Shown here piece by piece: positions 8,741-18,264 of a stretch of DNA of 64,000 bases. The stretch covers positions 682,001-746,000 of the forward strand of contig NZ_AQOV01000001.1 in the NCBI RefSeq assembly GCF_000365425.1, written 5' to 3'. Under the pieces are notes generated by a model, which was given only the letters and a program-made list of their open reading frames with translations, searched no databases and had not been told where the DNA came from. Within the stretch, counting starts at the first letter, position 1. Each line of letters opens with the position of its first letter. Position numbers and translations under genes: made by a program. Source of the DNA: Methylomonas sp. MK1. Its GTDB lineage: Bacteria > Pseudomonadota > Gammaproteobacteria > Methylococcales > Methylomonadaceae.

Positions 8741-9316
8741 ATGGCGACATTCTCATCCCAATTAAGCCGAAAAGACACTTCCAAACCCTCAGTCTTTGCC
8801 GGACATCATGCTACCGTGATTTGCAACGAATGTAGCCGATCCATGGTGCCTAGAGTAGTCGTTTACTATGGCAGACCAACCAAGTCGGTTTGCCCTTTCT
8901 GTGGCGTGACGTTTGCGCGGTTTCCGAGTGGATTGAAGAAGTTTTTGCAGCGTTTTCACACCCGCACATTAACTAAAAAGCACTTTAATTTTTTTAGCTT
9001 GGCAGCTGGATTATTTGGATTAACATTCATGGGCAGTTCAAAAGGCATGCTGCCTGAAACACTTTCTACATTTGCCCTATTTGGTTTCGTTACTTTTACT
9101 GCCCTAGCATTAGCAGAATTAGTTTTTCAGTGTATTGAACAATTGGCAAATCGTCTTTCCCATGAAAGTAATTACTATTGGGCTACCTTAGTGTTTGTAG
9201 CCTGGGTACTGGGGAGTATTAACAATGAACTTACCGTACCAATTATCATGCTCTCATTTGCCATGATTCTGCGAGGGATTATTGTTGGTTTTGGACAAAT
9301 TCTTCGCAACAAATAA
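8741..9316 (+). CDS. Unknown membrane protein with N-terminal zinc ribbon
   Basis: I do not recognise this family. The first 60 residues contain two CxxC pairs (VICNECSRSM and VCPFCGVTF) that should form a zinc ribbon. The rest has about four hydrophobic spans (for example FNFFSLAAGLFGLTFMG and TIIMLSF-type segments near the C-terminus). The gene is convergent with traG and downstream of the activator pair, so it could be a transfer accessory or exclusion protein. Its base composition is more AT-rich than the neighbouring tra genes. Confidence 0.7.
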   Translation: MATFSSQLSRKDTSKPSVFAGHHATVICNECSRSMVPRVVVYYGRPTKSVCPFCGVTFARFPSGLKKFLQRFHTRTLTKKHFNFFSLAAGLFGLTFMGSSKGMLPETLSTFALFGFVTFTALALAELVFQCIEQLANRLSHESNYYWATLVFVAWVLGSINNELTVPIIMLSFAMILRGIIVGFGQILRNK

Positions 9317-9326
9317 TTCATGGTTC

Positions 9327-12300
9327 TTAATAATTAATTAGTCCTCTAGCTCGATTAAAGCTACTAATCTGATCTATGAGATCCATGCGATTTTGGCCGG
9401 CTGCACTCATCAATAACTTTGAAATATTGTTGCCATCAATGTCTCCTTCCTCTTTGATCAATTGTTGTTTTGCTGCGGCCAAATTTCCGCTATATCCTCC
9501 ACCAACTGATATTCCAGCGAATGCTTCAAACATTGCTGCTCGGTAATATGTTTTTTGACTTGGCGTTAATTTGTCACCGATTTCATTAATTCTTTGGTCT
9601 GCCCAAGCCTGGGTAGTTTGAATAAAACCGGAGTAAGATTTAGAGGCTCCGTATTTTACGGAATCCCAAAAGCTTGCTCCGTTCGAGTAAGCTTCTGTAG
9701 TATTTGAAGTAAATTCTTTAATGCTTTCAGCACCAGAAGAACCCACGGCTTCGATATTCTTGGCGGTATTATAAATACTCCCTCCCAGGTAATCGTATGT
9801 TGCCTCCGCTACCGAAGGCGTGTCATTGGCCGCTGCCGCAATCGATTGCCTAAAGTGCTCCGCTTTGACATTCGCCAATTGACCGAAACCTTCTCTTGAA
9901 TTTTGTTCACGCTCTGCCAAATTACGATCATGTTGTGCGTCGATATGGGCTTCGCCGCCGGCAATTTTTTCCGTCGCTGAACCAATATGCGCCTGAGCAC
10001 GCTGATTTAGCGATTCGGTTTCAGCGCGTGGGTCTTTGAGATTGGCCTGTTCGACTGATGCCTGAACCCTGCCAGCTTCCGGAGCGCTGGCTTTCAGGGA
10101 TTCATTCCGGCTGGCATTCCAGCTTTGATCGGCTTGCGGCGCATTAAACGCATCGCCGAGCAGCTGGTAACCCGAGATTTGCGCCTGGTACGATTGTTGA
10201 TCGTCCAGCGTGCGGTAGCTGGGTGACGAAAATCCGGTCAATAACGACATGCCGGCGGCCGCATAGGCTTGATCGGCATTGCTGATCCAACCCGACGCTT
10301 TCCATTGCGAGGCTAGCCGTTGCGTATCGCCGCGCAAGCCGTATTGATCAAGTGTGCGATCCAGACGTTCCATCAAGCCAGAATCATGCGCGATTTTGTA
10401 TCCCGTTTCCGCCGCACCGAAACTGGCTTGTGTTCCGAAGCGTTGTTGAGCCGATAAAGTTTGTTGATAGGATTCACTGGCGGATACCGCATCGGTTGCG
10501 CTGTGTTGTAGCGAGGACAGTGATTGATTTTGTAAGCCCATCGATGCGACGTTTCGGGTGCCGGTTTGTGCATCCATTGCTAGGCTTTTCGCCAATCCGG
10601 CCTGATAGCCTTGGCTGTCGTTGACCGTTTGGCTGATGTCCGCGGCAATCGCATCGGACTTGTCCTGACTGACTTTGAAATCGTTCTGCAAGCGGCCAGA
10701 TATTGCGCCGCTGAGTTGGTCGCTTCCCAGCTTGGCCCCGGCATTGGCACTGCCGGCCACCAACGCCGAGAACTGATCGGCGGATATGCCAGTATCGGCA
10801 TGCTTCTTGGCGAAGGCTTCACCGAACTGACGATTATAGGCATCGGTATAACTGGAACTGCTGGCAATCTGATTGCCAAGCGACCGGCTGTCAAACGCAT
10901 CGTTACTGATGTTGGCCGACTTCGAGGCCGTGGACGACACACTGTGCATGAAGCTGCTGGTAGCCTGTTCCGAAGCACTATAAGCCGACGATACCGCCGA
11001 ACTCATGTCCTTGCCGGCGGTAAAGGTGGGTAGCACTTTGTCGACGCCAGTTTGGGTAACCGCCGACAACGGACTGTATTGATGCTGCGATTGGGCATTC
11101 AAGACCGGCGCCGGGCTGATCACATCGGGCGTGGCAATTTTTTCATTCACGTAATCGCCGCCGTCCATGCGTCCCAGGAAATGGGTGGCGGTTACCGCTC
11201 CACGATAGATCAGCATCAATGTGATCGCCGGTGTGGACGCCGCCAACATACCGCCAATCGACAACCATTGCTGTAACTCCATGTCCAGTTGGTAAATCCC
11301 CATCATCGACGGCAGGTTGTAGGTCGCCGTGGTTAGCGCGGCCATTTTACCGGCGGCGGACATCTGGATGAACAGATTGATCACCGCCAGAATCGGCATC
11401 CACAATTGGATCCAAAGCAACATCGAGAAATAACCGATATTCATCCGGATACCGACATTGCCCAGCATCACTACGAAGGCCATGATCGGGGCAATGGCAT
11501 AACTCAAACCTTCGATGAAGGCCATCATGGGTCGGACGATCTTGGAAAACAGCGTTTGTTCGGCCGCCCATTGAGTATTGCGTTGCTGAATGGCTTGTTC
11601 CACCATGGCCGCTTTGTTCCAGTGCAAACCGTCTTCATGCCGGCCAATCACGCCTTTCTCGAACATGGGCATGATCGCTGACATCAGCATGTAATCGGCG
11701 GCATCAATAACACCCGGCCCTGCCAGCGCATCAAAGGCATCCTGGATTTTCGGCACCGTATCGGCTGCTGCCGGCACACCCAGGGTGGGCTGCAACAAAC
11801 CCTCCAGCGCCGTCGCGAAATTACCGGTGGCCACCACGCTCAAATCGGCCCAGGCTTCGGTGCAGGTTTTGGTTTGTGGTTGGCCGCCGACAAAGATTTG
11901 GGTCATGTAGATGTCGGAATCGAAGCGGATGGCATTCAACGGATCGGCGTCGCGCAAGATGGCATCCACCGATTTCTGATTCAGATCGACACCGGTCAAC
12001 GTGCATTCCCGCACGTAATTGGCAAACGAGGTTTCCATGTCGCTGCCGGCATTGGGTACATTGGCCGCGCCTAAATTCACCCGCGACAACAAATTCTTCC
12101 GTACCGCCGTTAGAGTCTGCAAACTGTCGGCAAAGCCATTGCCGGTCATCGACGGTGTGCCAAAGCCTTGTTCGAACAATCGCGTGGTTCGATAGCCCAT
12201 GTTCGACATCACACTGCCGACCACGGCCGGACCTAGCGGCACGTTGTCGACCACCACCACGCTACCGCTATAAGCATCCTCAATCGACACCCGCACCGAC

Positions 12301-12524
12301 GGCGCATATAGCATCAACCACAACACATACGCCAACAGTAAATCCTGATAACGGATGCCCCGGCCGTCCCATTGCAACAAGGCTCTAAGCATGACGATGA
12401 TGACACCAATCAAACCACCCACGGCAGCAGCGGTGCGATAATCGCCGGTGCCAGAGATCATCGCCACGGCATTCAGTACAGCTTGCAGATAGGCAGAATC
12501 GCCTACGGAAAAGATTTCAAACAT
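9327..12524 (-). CDS. traG: Conjugal transfer protein TraG (mating-pair stabilisation)
   Basis: The 1065-residue protein has an N-terminal TraG_N-like membrane region (spans near residues 15-90 and 330-450, including IAPIMAFVVMLGNVGIRMNIGYFSMLLWIQLWMPILAVINLF). A long Ser/Ala/Gln-rich, coiled-coil-prone periplasmic or cytoplasmic tail follows. This architecture and size match TraG of F-type secretion systems, which stabilises mating pairs and takes part in entry exclusion through its C-terminal part. It is the last gene of a minus-strand traF-traH-traG operon, 30 bp after traH. Confidence 0.85.
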   Translation of the reverse strand: MFEIFSVGDSAYLQAVLNAVAMISGTGDYRTAAAVGGLIGVIIVMLRALLQWDGRGIRYQDLLLAYVLWLMLYAPSVRVSIEDAYSGSVVVVDNVPLGPAVVGSVMSNMGYRTTRLFEQGFGTPSMTGNGFADSLQTLTAVRKNLLSRVNLGAANVPNAGSDMETSFANYVRECTLTGVDLNQKSVDAILRDADPLNAIRFDSDIYMTQIFVGGQPQTKTCTEAWADLSVVATGNFATALEGLLQPTLGVPAAADTVPKIQDAFDALAGPGVIDAADYMLMSAIMPMFEKGVIGRHEDGLHWNKAAMVEQAIQQRNTQWAAEQTLFSKIVRPMMAFIEGLSYAIAPIMAFVVMLGNVGIRMNIGYFSMLLWIQLWMPILAVINLFIQMSAAGKMAALTTATYNLPSMMGIYQLDMELQQWLSIGGMLAASTPAITLMLIYRGAVTATHFLGRMDGGDYVNEKIATPDVISPAPVLNAQSQHQYSPLSAVTQTGVDKVLPTFTAGKDMSSAVSSAYSASEQATSSFMHSVSSTASKSANISNDAFDSRSLGNQIASSSSYTDAYNRQFGEAFAKKHADTGISADQFSALVAGSANAGAKLGSDQLSGAISGRLQNDFKVSQDKSDAIAADISQTVNDSQGYQAGLAKSLAMDAQTGTRNVASMGLQNQSLSSLQHSATDAVSASESYQQTLSAQQRFGTQASFGAAETGYKIAHDSGLMERLDRTLDQYGLRGDTQRLASQWKASGWISNADQAYAAAGMSLLTGFSSPSYRTLDDQQSYQAQISGYQLLGDAFNAPQADQSWNASRNESLKASAPEAGRVQASVEQANLKDPRAETESLNQRAQAHIGSATEKIAGGEAHIDAQHDRNLAEREQNSREGFGQLANVKAEHFRQSIAAAANDTPSVAEATYDYLGGSIYNTAKNIEAVGSSGAESIKEFTSNTTEAYSNGASFWDSVKYGASKSYSGFIQTTQAWADQRINEIGDKLTPSQKTYYRAAMFEAFAGISVGGGYSGNLAAAKQQLIKEEGDIDGNNISKLLMSAAGQNRMDLIDQISSFNRARGLINY

Positions 12525-12554
12525 AGGAGATGGCCTGTAGAGAAAAGATAAGGA

Positions 12555-14006
12555 CTAAGGCGTCGGCCAGGCGGTACCGGAAGCCGGCAATTGCGCCACG
12601 GTACCGTAATGTTTTGGCTTTACGGTATTCATCAATTGCTGATAAAACGCCATCAGGGTTTGCGGATTGCCGTAGCGGCCGGCGATGGTGACGTACTCGT
12701 CTTGAATCTGCTCACGGGCATCTTTCAAGGCATCCATCAGCAATTTGGCGTAGGCATGGTCGTTCATGTGCGCGGCGGTTTGCACGGCATTCAGTAAATC
12801 ATTGACAATTAGTTGCGCCAGTTCCAAGGCAATCACCGGTGCCGCTTCTTCGGCCCACATCCTGGCAATGCCGGCATCTTCCCTCGCCAAGTTATGGATC
12901 ATGCCGCCGATGGCATCCGGCACTGTTTGCATGAAGGCTTTTTCGCTGTCGGTGATTTGACCGCTGTTGGTCGAGAATTTGTAGATAAGGCCGTTGCCGG
13001 TATTGGCCGAACCCAGCAGGATATCCATCACCCGTTGCTTCAAGCCCACCAGATTGACGTTCTGGACGATGGGTTTGAGGCACTGATCGGCATCGTGTCC
13101 ATCCGAACAGGTGTACATCCTGACGGTTTGATAACTATTGCCGGCGTCATTGCCGTACATCAGATCCTTGATCCGCAGCACCGGCGGCGGCGCGCTGACC
13201 GCATTGTTTTCGCCTTTGCCGTCGGGCGCGGCTTGAGGCGCATCGACGATCACCGTACCGGAAATACTCATCGCCGCTTCCAGCAAATTGTTGCCACCGA
13301 AGCGAAACCAACCGCCGGCATTTTGATTGACCAAAGCCCGCCAGACCAGATTGCCCTGAATGATCTTGGTCATGTCGGCCGGGTCGTTTTGCTTCACCTG
13401 CTGTACCGGATCGCCCAAGGTACTGGTGTTGGTCCAGCTGGAAAACACATCCGAAATGCCTTGGGTAAACGAGGCATTGGACAGGTTGGTTTTACTTTGC
13501 AGGTCGAAGGCTTTGACAGTGTCGTTGACCAAGCCCTGTGCCAACCGGCAGGAGTTGCTGAACATCTGGTTCATTTCCTGGATTTTCTTTTGCAAGTCGG
13601 TCATCACCGACGCACACCAGGGGCACATGGCGCCGACGGCGAGTTGGAATGCATAGCCTGAGGCATTGGCGGCGACATTGCGCAGCAATTGCACGAACTG
13701 GTTGAAGTTGATGAAACTGAAGCTGCCGGCAAACAAATCGATACCGCCACAACCCGCGCTAAATGACGGCGGCACGAACGAGACCAGGTTGGTATTGGTG
13801 ATGCCATTGCGCGCCACCAGGCTGCCGCCGGTAATCACGCCACGGCGCTGTCCCAGATGCGCGGTGGGTGCCGTGAAGTTGGTCATGGTGCCGAACATGC
13901 TGTCCATTTCCTGTTGCAGGTCGGCATAGGCTGGAACGGAACTCTCGATCAACAGAATCAACACCAGCACCTGGCGGTAGCGCAGAGACAATGAAAGCGA
14001 AATCAT
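12555..14006 (-). CDS. traH: Conjugal transfer protein TraH
   Basis: The 483-residue protein has a signal peptide ending near VPAYA-D. The TraH core is visible in GCGGIDLFAGSFSFINFNQFVQ, followed by a CPWCASVMTDLQKKIQEMNQMF segment and a cysteine in NSCRLAQGLV. TraH is a periplasmic or outer-membrane-associated F-type T4SS component needed for pilus extension. The gene overlaps the upstream traF by four bases and precedes traG, the same order as in the F plasmid and SXT. Confidence 0.9.
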   Translation of the reverse strand: MISLSLSLRYRQVLVLILLIESSVPAYADLQQEMDSMFGTMTNFTAPTAHLGQRRGVITGGSLVARNGITNTNLVSFVPPSFSAGCGGIDLFAGSFSFINFNQFVQLLRNVAANASGYAFQLAVGAMCPWCASVMTDLQKKIQEMNQMFSNSCRLAQGLVNDTVKAFDLQSKTNLSNASFTQGISDVFSSWTNTSTLGDPVQQVKQNDPADMTKIIQGNLVWRALVNQNAGGWFRFGGNNLLEAAMSISGTVIVDAPQAAPDGKGENNAVSAPPPVLRIKDLMYGNDAGNSYQTVRMYTCSDGHDADQCLKPIVQNVNLVGLKQRVMDILLGSANTGNGLIYKFSTNSGQITDSEKAFMQTVPDAIGGMIHNLAREDAGIARMWAEEAAPVIALELAQLIVNDLLNAVQTAAHMNDHAYAKLLMDALKDAREQIQDEYVTIAGRYGNPQTLMAFYQQLMNTVKPKHYGTVAQLPASGTAWPTP

Positions 14007-15013
14007 GGTGAGCTCCCCATTTGCGCACTGCGTTGCAATGCCTGGATCAGTGACAGTGGATCTTGAGTGACCGCAGGGCTGATGCTACCGGCGGCCGGTA
14101 ACAACATCGGTGTGTTACGGATGCCCTGAGTGGTTTGGTATTGCGAGGCATCGATCCAACCGGCTTCCTTGGCGGCCAGCAGAATCCGTCCGGTGACTTC
14201 TTCCAACGACAACGCGCCTTGCGCCAACGGCACAATTTGCTTGGGCGGTTTCATCAGGAACAGCGCCGGGGTTTGTTCGACGCCCAACATCGCCGCTTGA
14301 CCGTTATCCCGTTTGAACTGGCTGAAAAAGCCGTTCGGCGTCGGCAAACCATCCAACGACACGGGATATATTTTGAAACCGTAAGCGTTTTCCAGCATCG
14401 CCAGAATCGGTGCCTGCACATGGCAATAAGGGCAATCGGATCGAAAGAAAAACAAAATGCCGGCTTGGGCGGCAATCGACTTCAATGCCATTTCCGCCAC
14501 CACGTTGGCCTGATGATTGGCTTCATTGGCCGCATAGGTCGCCACCGGACGGCGCACGGTTTCATCCAATTGCGGATCGGACATCACCACGTAACGCGCG
14601 GCGTTGGTAAAACGCTCAGCTTTGTCCATCATCACCCGCTGCAGGTAGTAAAACGCCGCCACATTCTCGGGACTGGGATCGTCGAGCGCCTGGTTCAGGT
14701 AATGCTCCAGGTTTTGCTTCAACCAGGCCGAGGAGAGCGGTTGGGGTTCTGCAGAAGGCTGTACTTGAGTTGTGTCTACAACTTCGGTTTCAACGACGCT
14801 GGGCGGTTTGATGTCAGGCTTGGGCTTTTCCTGGGCGGCTTGAATTTCGGGTCTGGCTTTTTTAACCGGCTCCGGCAGCACCTCATACCAAAACCAGCCG
14901 CGTTGCTTGTCGGAGAAATAGGAAATCTCGGGCGCGCTGTCTTTTCCCATCGCCAGTGAGGCTCTGAGACACAAGCTTATGATGATTGGCAAAGAAATGG
15001 CGTTTCGGTTCAT
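14003..15013 (-). CDS. traF: Conjugal transfer protein TraF (thioredoxin-fold)
   Basis: The start at 15013 (MNRNAISLPIIISLCLRASLAMG) gives 336 residues with a signal peptide. The 50 extra upstream residues of the longest frame are not signal-like. A proline-rich linker (VKKARPEIQAAQEKPKPDIKPP) leads to a thioredoxin-like domain with the CxxC site FFFRSDCPYCHVQAPIL. TraF of F-type systems acts in the periplasm in pilus assembly and disulfide handling. The gene is the first of traF-traH-traG and overlaps traH by ATGA. Confidence 0.88.
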   Translation of the reverse strand: MNRNAISLPIIISLCLRASLAMGKDSAPEISYFSDKQRGWFWYEVLPEPVKKARPEIQAAQEKPKPDIKPPSVVETEVVDTTQVQPSAEPQPLSSAWLKQNLEHYLNQALDDPSPENVAAFYYLQRVMMDKAERFTNAARYVVMSDPQLDETVRRPVATYAANEANHQANVVAEMALKSIAAQAGILFFFRSDCPYCHVQAPILAMLENAYGFKIYPVSLDGLPTPNGFFSQFKRDNGQAAMLGVEQTPALFLMKPPKQIVPLAQGALSLEEVTGRILLAAKEAGWIDASQYQTTQGIRNTPMLLPAAGSISPAVTQDPLSLIQALQRSAQMGSSP

Positions 15014-15163
15014 CGCGCCATTGTCCGTCAGATCTTCCCAGCGACTTTTGCAGCTGACGACGAAAACGCCATCAGCTGCAAGATGATTCGAAAAGCGATC
15101 GCAGATCGCGACCGGAACGGCAGACGATCGCAAATTCGGCGTCAACTGCAATCGGTATCCCAT

Positions 15164-15502
15164 ATCGGTTGCCTAAAATGCTGGCGTTATTGCGAACGGA
15201 CGATAGCCCGCAAATCCCAATAGGAATTCGACTTTCGATTTCCCTACTGTAGTAGGGAAAGGTGGCAACCGTTAACCGGCCCCTAATCCGAAGTTATTTC
15301 CTAGGTAGGCATGAATCACGCCGTTTTGCGAAGGCAATGCCTAAATGAACCATCGAGAAAATGACAGTGATATGCCTACTGCGTTAGGGATTTAAGGTGC
15401 AAATACCTATGCACTAAGGCGCTTTCCAAGGTTCGCAATGAACAGAAAACTCCATTAGGCATTGTCCATGTCTATCCCTACAGTTAAGTAATAGGAAAAT
15501 TC
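15164..15502. other. Candidate oriT region upstream of mobI
   Basis: The 339-bp non-coding region lies between divergent traF and the mobI-like gene. It holds a strong hairpin, TTTCCCTACT at 15239-15248 and its complement at 15251-15260 with a 2-nt loop, and several scattered copies of TAGGCAT or its complement (near 15306, 15349, 15376 and 15454). In SXT and IncC elements oriT lies immediately upstream of mobI. The position and inverted repeats fit, but the nick site was not identified. Confidence 0.5.
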
Positions 15503-15988
15503 ATGTCCAGCGAACGACCCGTCAACGCTCAGTCCACTCTCACCGAACAAGACATATTGCATTGGATCGAAACCCGGTGCGATCATCTCCAGGCGCAAGC
15601 CAAAGTATTGGTCGATGATTATTGGCGCCAATTGAAAAGCCAGCGCCAGAAACACAGCAAAAGCGAATCGGGCCGAATCGGCGTCCGCATCCGCTGCCGG
15701 GAAAACCAACGCGGTTTCAGCATTGAGTGGTATCGCATGGCCACGTTACGACAAAACGGTCAAACCAAGCCAATTGCGCAGTACGTTAAGAAAGGCCGCG
15801 GCTATCGTTATCCGCTCGGCAACCTGCTGAAGGGGGAACCCGCCTGGGAGACGGAATTAGTCGAAGAACTGGAAACCGAGTTTGCCCATATCCGGCAACA
15901 GCTCGATCGATTGGGAAAAATTCGGGATGCTCTGCAGCGTTATTGCAGGGTAATTGAAGCCGAAGCCAATAACAAATTCATCGGTTGA
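15503..15988 (+). CDS. mobI: MobI-like mobilisation protein
   Basis: The 161-residue protein shows the layout of MobI from SXT/IncC elements. A helical N-terminus (LVDDYWRQLKSQRQKHSKSESGRIGVRIRCRE) is followed by RGFSIEWYRM, a basic central segment YVKKGRGYRYPLGNLLK, and a C-terminal coiled helix (ELETEFAHIRQQLDRLGKIRDAL). MobI is required with the MobH relaxase TraI for initiation at oriT. The adjacent repeat-rich upstream region and the traI gene 4 kb away fit this role. The call relies on remembered family features, not a search. Confidence 0.7.
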   Translation: MSSERPVNAQSTLTEQDILHWIETRCDHLQAQAKVLVDDYWRQLKSQRQKHSKSESGRIGVRIRCRENQRGFSIEWYRMATLRQNGQTKPIAQYVKKGRGYRYPLGNLLKGEPAWETELVEELETEFAHIRQQLDRLGKIRDALQRYCRVIEAEANNKFIG

Positions 15989-16372
15989 TGATTGCAAGAT
16001 TACGAGCATTGTTCCAATCGGCTTGCTAGAAAGATAGACCCCGATACGGCGATTACCTGTCGGTCGGGATGGCCATTCAATTTCAACGATTAATACATCC
16101 TGAAATCCATTCGAATGTCTGGAATTCGGCGAGCAAATTGAAATTATCACTGTGTCATAACGGCCAATAGCGGTCTGACAGTATCATCAAATCAAATCCC
16201 TAACGGTCCCGAAAGCAGACATTTAACGTGAACGCTCACCCGCTCGTGTTCACGGCGGACCAAGAAAACACGAAACAGCTTGCTGCCCCGTGGTGAGTGG
16301 CACGAAAAGTTAGGCAAGGATACTAAATTGATTTGGTTCGTTATTCACCACATTTATGGTCCATATATTGTG
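15989..16372. other. Intergenic stretch, nothing recognised
   Basis: This 384-bp stretch separates mobI from the convergent HAF-repeat gene. I see no credible ORF on either strand, no strong terminator and no repeat shared with the rest of the window. Confidence 0.4.
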
Positions 16373-17356
16373 TCAATCTCTATTTGGACCGTTTAGCACC
16401 CGTTTGTTGCCTAGGTTTGCAGACTGCAATCTGCCCCACCCAGCCAGAACTGAGATAAACAGCCAGGCGGAGGCTGGTAGCGGCACGGCAGCCGGAGCCG
16501 CAATGAAACCATGGAGAACGCTATTAGCGTAGAAACCCCCTACTACTTGTCCGCTGTCATTGATGCCATCAGCCCAAGTATTATATTCCCCCGGAGCATC
16601 GAGAATCGTATAGGTGCTGCCGTTGAAGACGAAACCATGTGACCACCCATTGGTGTCGTTGAGAATTCCAACCACCTGTCCGCTATCATTGATGTCTCGG
16701 GCCGAGATGTTATATCCATTAGGGGCATCGAAGGTAGTATAGGTGCTGCCGTTGTAGACGAAACTGTGAGTACCCGTAGCGTCGTGAAAGTCTCCCACCA
16801 CCTGTCCAATATTATTGATGCCAAAAGCCCAAGTATAATCAGCGTTAGGGGCGTTGAGAGTAGTATAGGTGCTGCCGTTGTAGACAAAACCATGGCTACC
16901 AGTGACGTCGTAAAAGTGACCCACTACTTGTCCACTATCATTAATGCCGAAGGCCTGGGTATTATTTCCATTAGGAGCATCGAGAGTAGTATAGATACTG
17001 TCTTTATATACGAAACCATGGCTACCAGTAGTATTATCAAAATCTCCAACGACTTCTCCTGTATTGCTGATATCTCTGGCAATGGTGTCACTCACTGCAT
17101 CAGGAACGGCTAAAGCAGCATAAGTGTTGCCGTTGTAAACGAAGCCATGAGTGCCGTTATTTGTAAGAACACCTCCTACGACCTGTCCTTGATTATTAAT
17201 GCCCTCAGCCCAGGTCCAGCTAACAGATGGAGCATCAAAAGTAGTGAAGTTATAAGCCGAAGCTTGCACGACTGAAGTAAAGGCAAACAAGCTGGCTATT
17301 AAGGCTCTGCTAATAACCAATCGTTTGAATGATTTTAGATCTAGAGAATAAGACAT
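16373..17356 (-). CDS. HAF-repeat extracellular protein with PEP-CTERM-like end
   Basis: The 327-residue protein has a signal peptide (LVISRALIASLFAFTSVVQASA). It then has about six repeats of roughly 43 residues, each built on DAPN..TWA.GINDSGQVVG.F.D..GSHGFVYNGSTYTTL, the HAF-type extracellular repeat expected to fold as a beta-propeller-like surface domain. The C-terminus has VPLPASAWLFISVLAG, resembling a PEP-CTERM sorting signal, but the tail after it (GWGRLQSANLGNKRVLNGPNRD) is longer and less arginine-rich than usual. It is isolated between mobI and the replication region and looks like cargo. The DNA repeats make it prone to recombination. Confidence 0.8.
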   Translation of the reverse strand: MSYSLDLKSFKRLVISRALIASLFAFTSVVQASAYNFTTFDAPSVSWTWAEGINNQGQVVGGVLTNNGTHGFVYNGNTYAALAVPDAVSDTIARDISNTGEVVGDFDNTTGSHGFVYKDSIYTTLDAPNGNNTQAFGINDSGQVVGHFYDVTGSHGFVYNGSTYTTLNAPNADYTWAFGINNIGQVVGDFHDATGTHSFVYNGSTYTTFDAPNGYNISARDINDSGQVVGILNDTNGWSHGFVFNGSTYTILDAPGEYNTWADGINDSGQVVGGFYANSVLHGFIAAPAAVPLPASAWLFISVLAGWGRLQSANLGNKRVLNGPNRD

Positions 17357-17704
17357 ACATACCTCAATATTAGTTTTTTAAAATAATGGGCTGGAACATC
17401 ACCTTCCCCTGACACAAATTCCCATCCTTGGATTTCCCAACACCTAGTTGGGGCGCTCTAGCTTGAATGGTTCGCACGGCATAATTGGAAGGAACTAACC
17501 CCGGTTCTGTGAAAATGTCTTAGATTAAGCGGTCATGGGCACCAAAATAACCTAACGCTTATTCTACTTCACAACCAGGTGTCAACTACATACTTTTATC
17601 TTTGCAGTCAAACGGGTCGAGTTAAGTCATCCATGATATCGAGTGAGCTAGAAGTCCCCTATGACCAACTGGGAGCTATTAGCCTCAAATCAAATTTTAG
17701 CCCG

Positions 17705-17785
17705 TGTAGCTCCGATTAGCGAAAGCGTAATCGGAGGAATGTTGACTTCGAAATGTGCGATTACGCAAGCTAATCGCACCTACAT
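17705..17785. repeat. Pair of REP-like hairpins
   Basis: Two adjacent imperfectly related hairpins occur here: CTCCGATTA...TAATCGGAG (17710-17736) and GTGCGATTA...TAATCGCAC (17755-17779). They share a CGATTA-GC...GC-TAATCG core. Such short palindromes recur between genes in many proteobacterial genomes. They lie in an otherwise empty stretch (17357-17954) between the HAF gene and the replication origin. Confidence 0.5.
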
Positions 17786-17950
17786 TCTGAATGACAGCTA
17801 ATTGGCCTTTTACTGTCACCGCAAATTAAATCTTATCTGGCGACAAAGGGTCGTCATAAGACGACCGAGGGCGTTCCATATAAGCCCAGTGACAAACGCC
17901 TCACTAGCATTTGTTTCAAAAACGAAATCCTGGCTATCACCAGTCCCTAT

Positions 17951-18262
17951 ATATAGATTAAATAAAGATTATATATAGATTAGCACCTTCGATTTTCAGC
18001 GTGAAAAAATCGCTGAAGCCCGCGAATAGCTTGGCCTGCGGCGATTTCCAATTTTGCTCGAAGCGTCGGTCTAATGCCGTGTCAAACGTCGGCCTAATGC
18101 CGTGCTTTTTGTCGGTCTAATGCCGTGCCCGTCGGTCTAATGCCGTTACCTTGTCGGCCGAATGCCGTGCCTCCGTCGGTCTAATGCCGTATCCGCGTCG
18201 GCCTAATGCCGTATCGAGAGGCTTCGACCGACCCAAAATAGCGTCGGTCTAATGCCGTGCTT
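17951..18262. other. Iteron-type origin of replication (oriV)
   Basis: Eight copies of GTCGGYCTAATGCCGT, all in the same orientation, start at 18065, 18088, 18111, 18131, 18153, 18175, 18197 and 18243. Copy 5 has CGAA instead of CTAA. Spacing is mostly 20-23 bp, about two helical turns, with one position near 18220 degenerate. To the left lies an AT-rich tract with a direct repeat of TATATAGATTA (about 17950-17982) that could be the unwinding region. A TrfA-like initiator gene ends at 18265, directly beside the array. This is the classic arrangement of an iteron-controlled plasmid replicon. Confidence 0.85.
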
Positions 18263-18264
18263 TT

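Noticed and set aside
12813..13661. Long plus-strand ORF of 282 codons opposite traH (and similar long ORFs opposite hflK, traF and traI)
   Set aside because: These are antisense frames of GC-rich genes; their translations show no domain and the opposite strand encodes clear transfer or SPFH proteins.
15455..15709. 84-codon minus-strand ORF overlapping mobI
   Set aside because: It lies antisense over the mobI start and the probable oriT edge, with no ribosome site or recognisable family.
16500..17250. Repeated DNA of about 130 bp periodicity
   Set aside because: It is explained by the protein repeats of the HAF gene and stays in one open frame.
18065..18258. Regular repeats that could suggest a CRISPR array
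   Set aside because: Units are only 16 bp with 4-7 bp gaps, abut a TrfA gene and form an iteron origin; no cas genes or spacer-length gaps.
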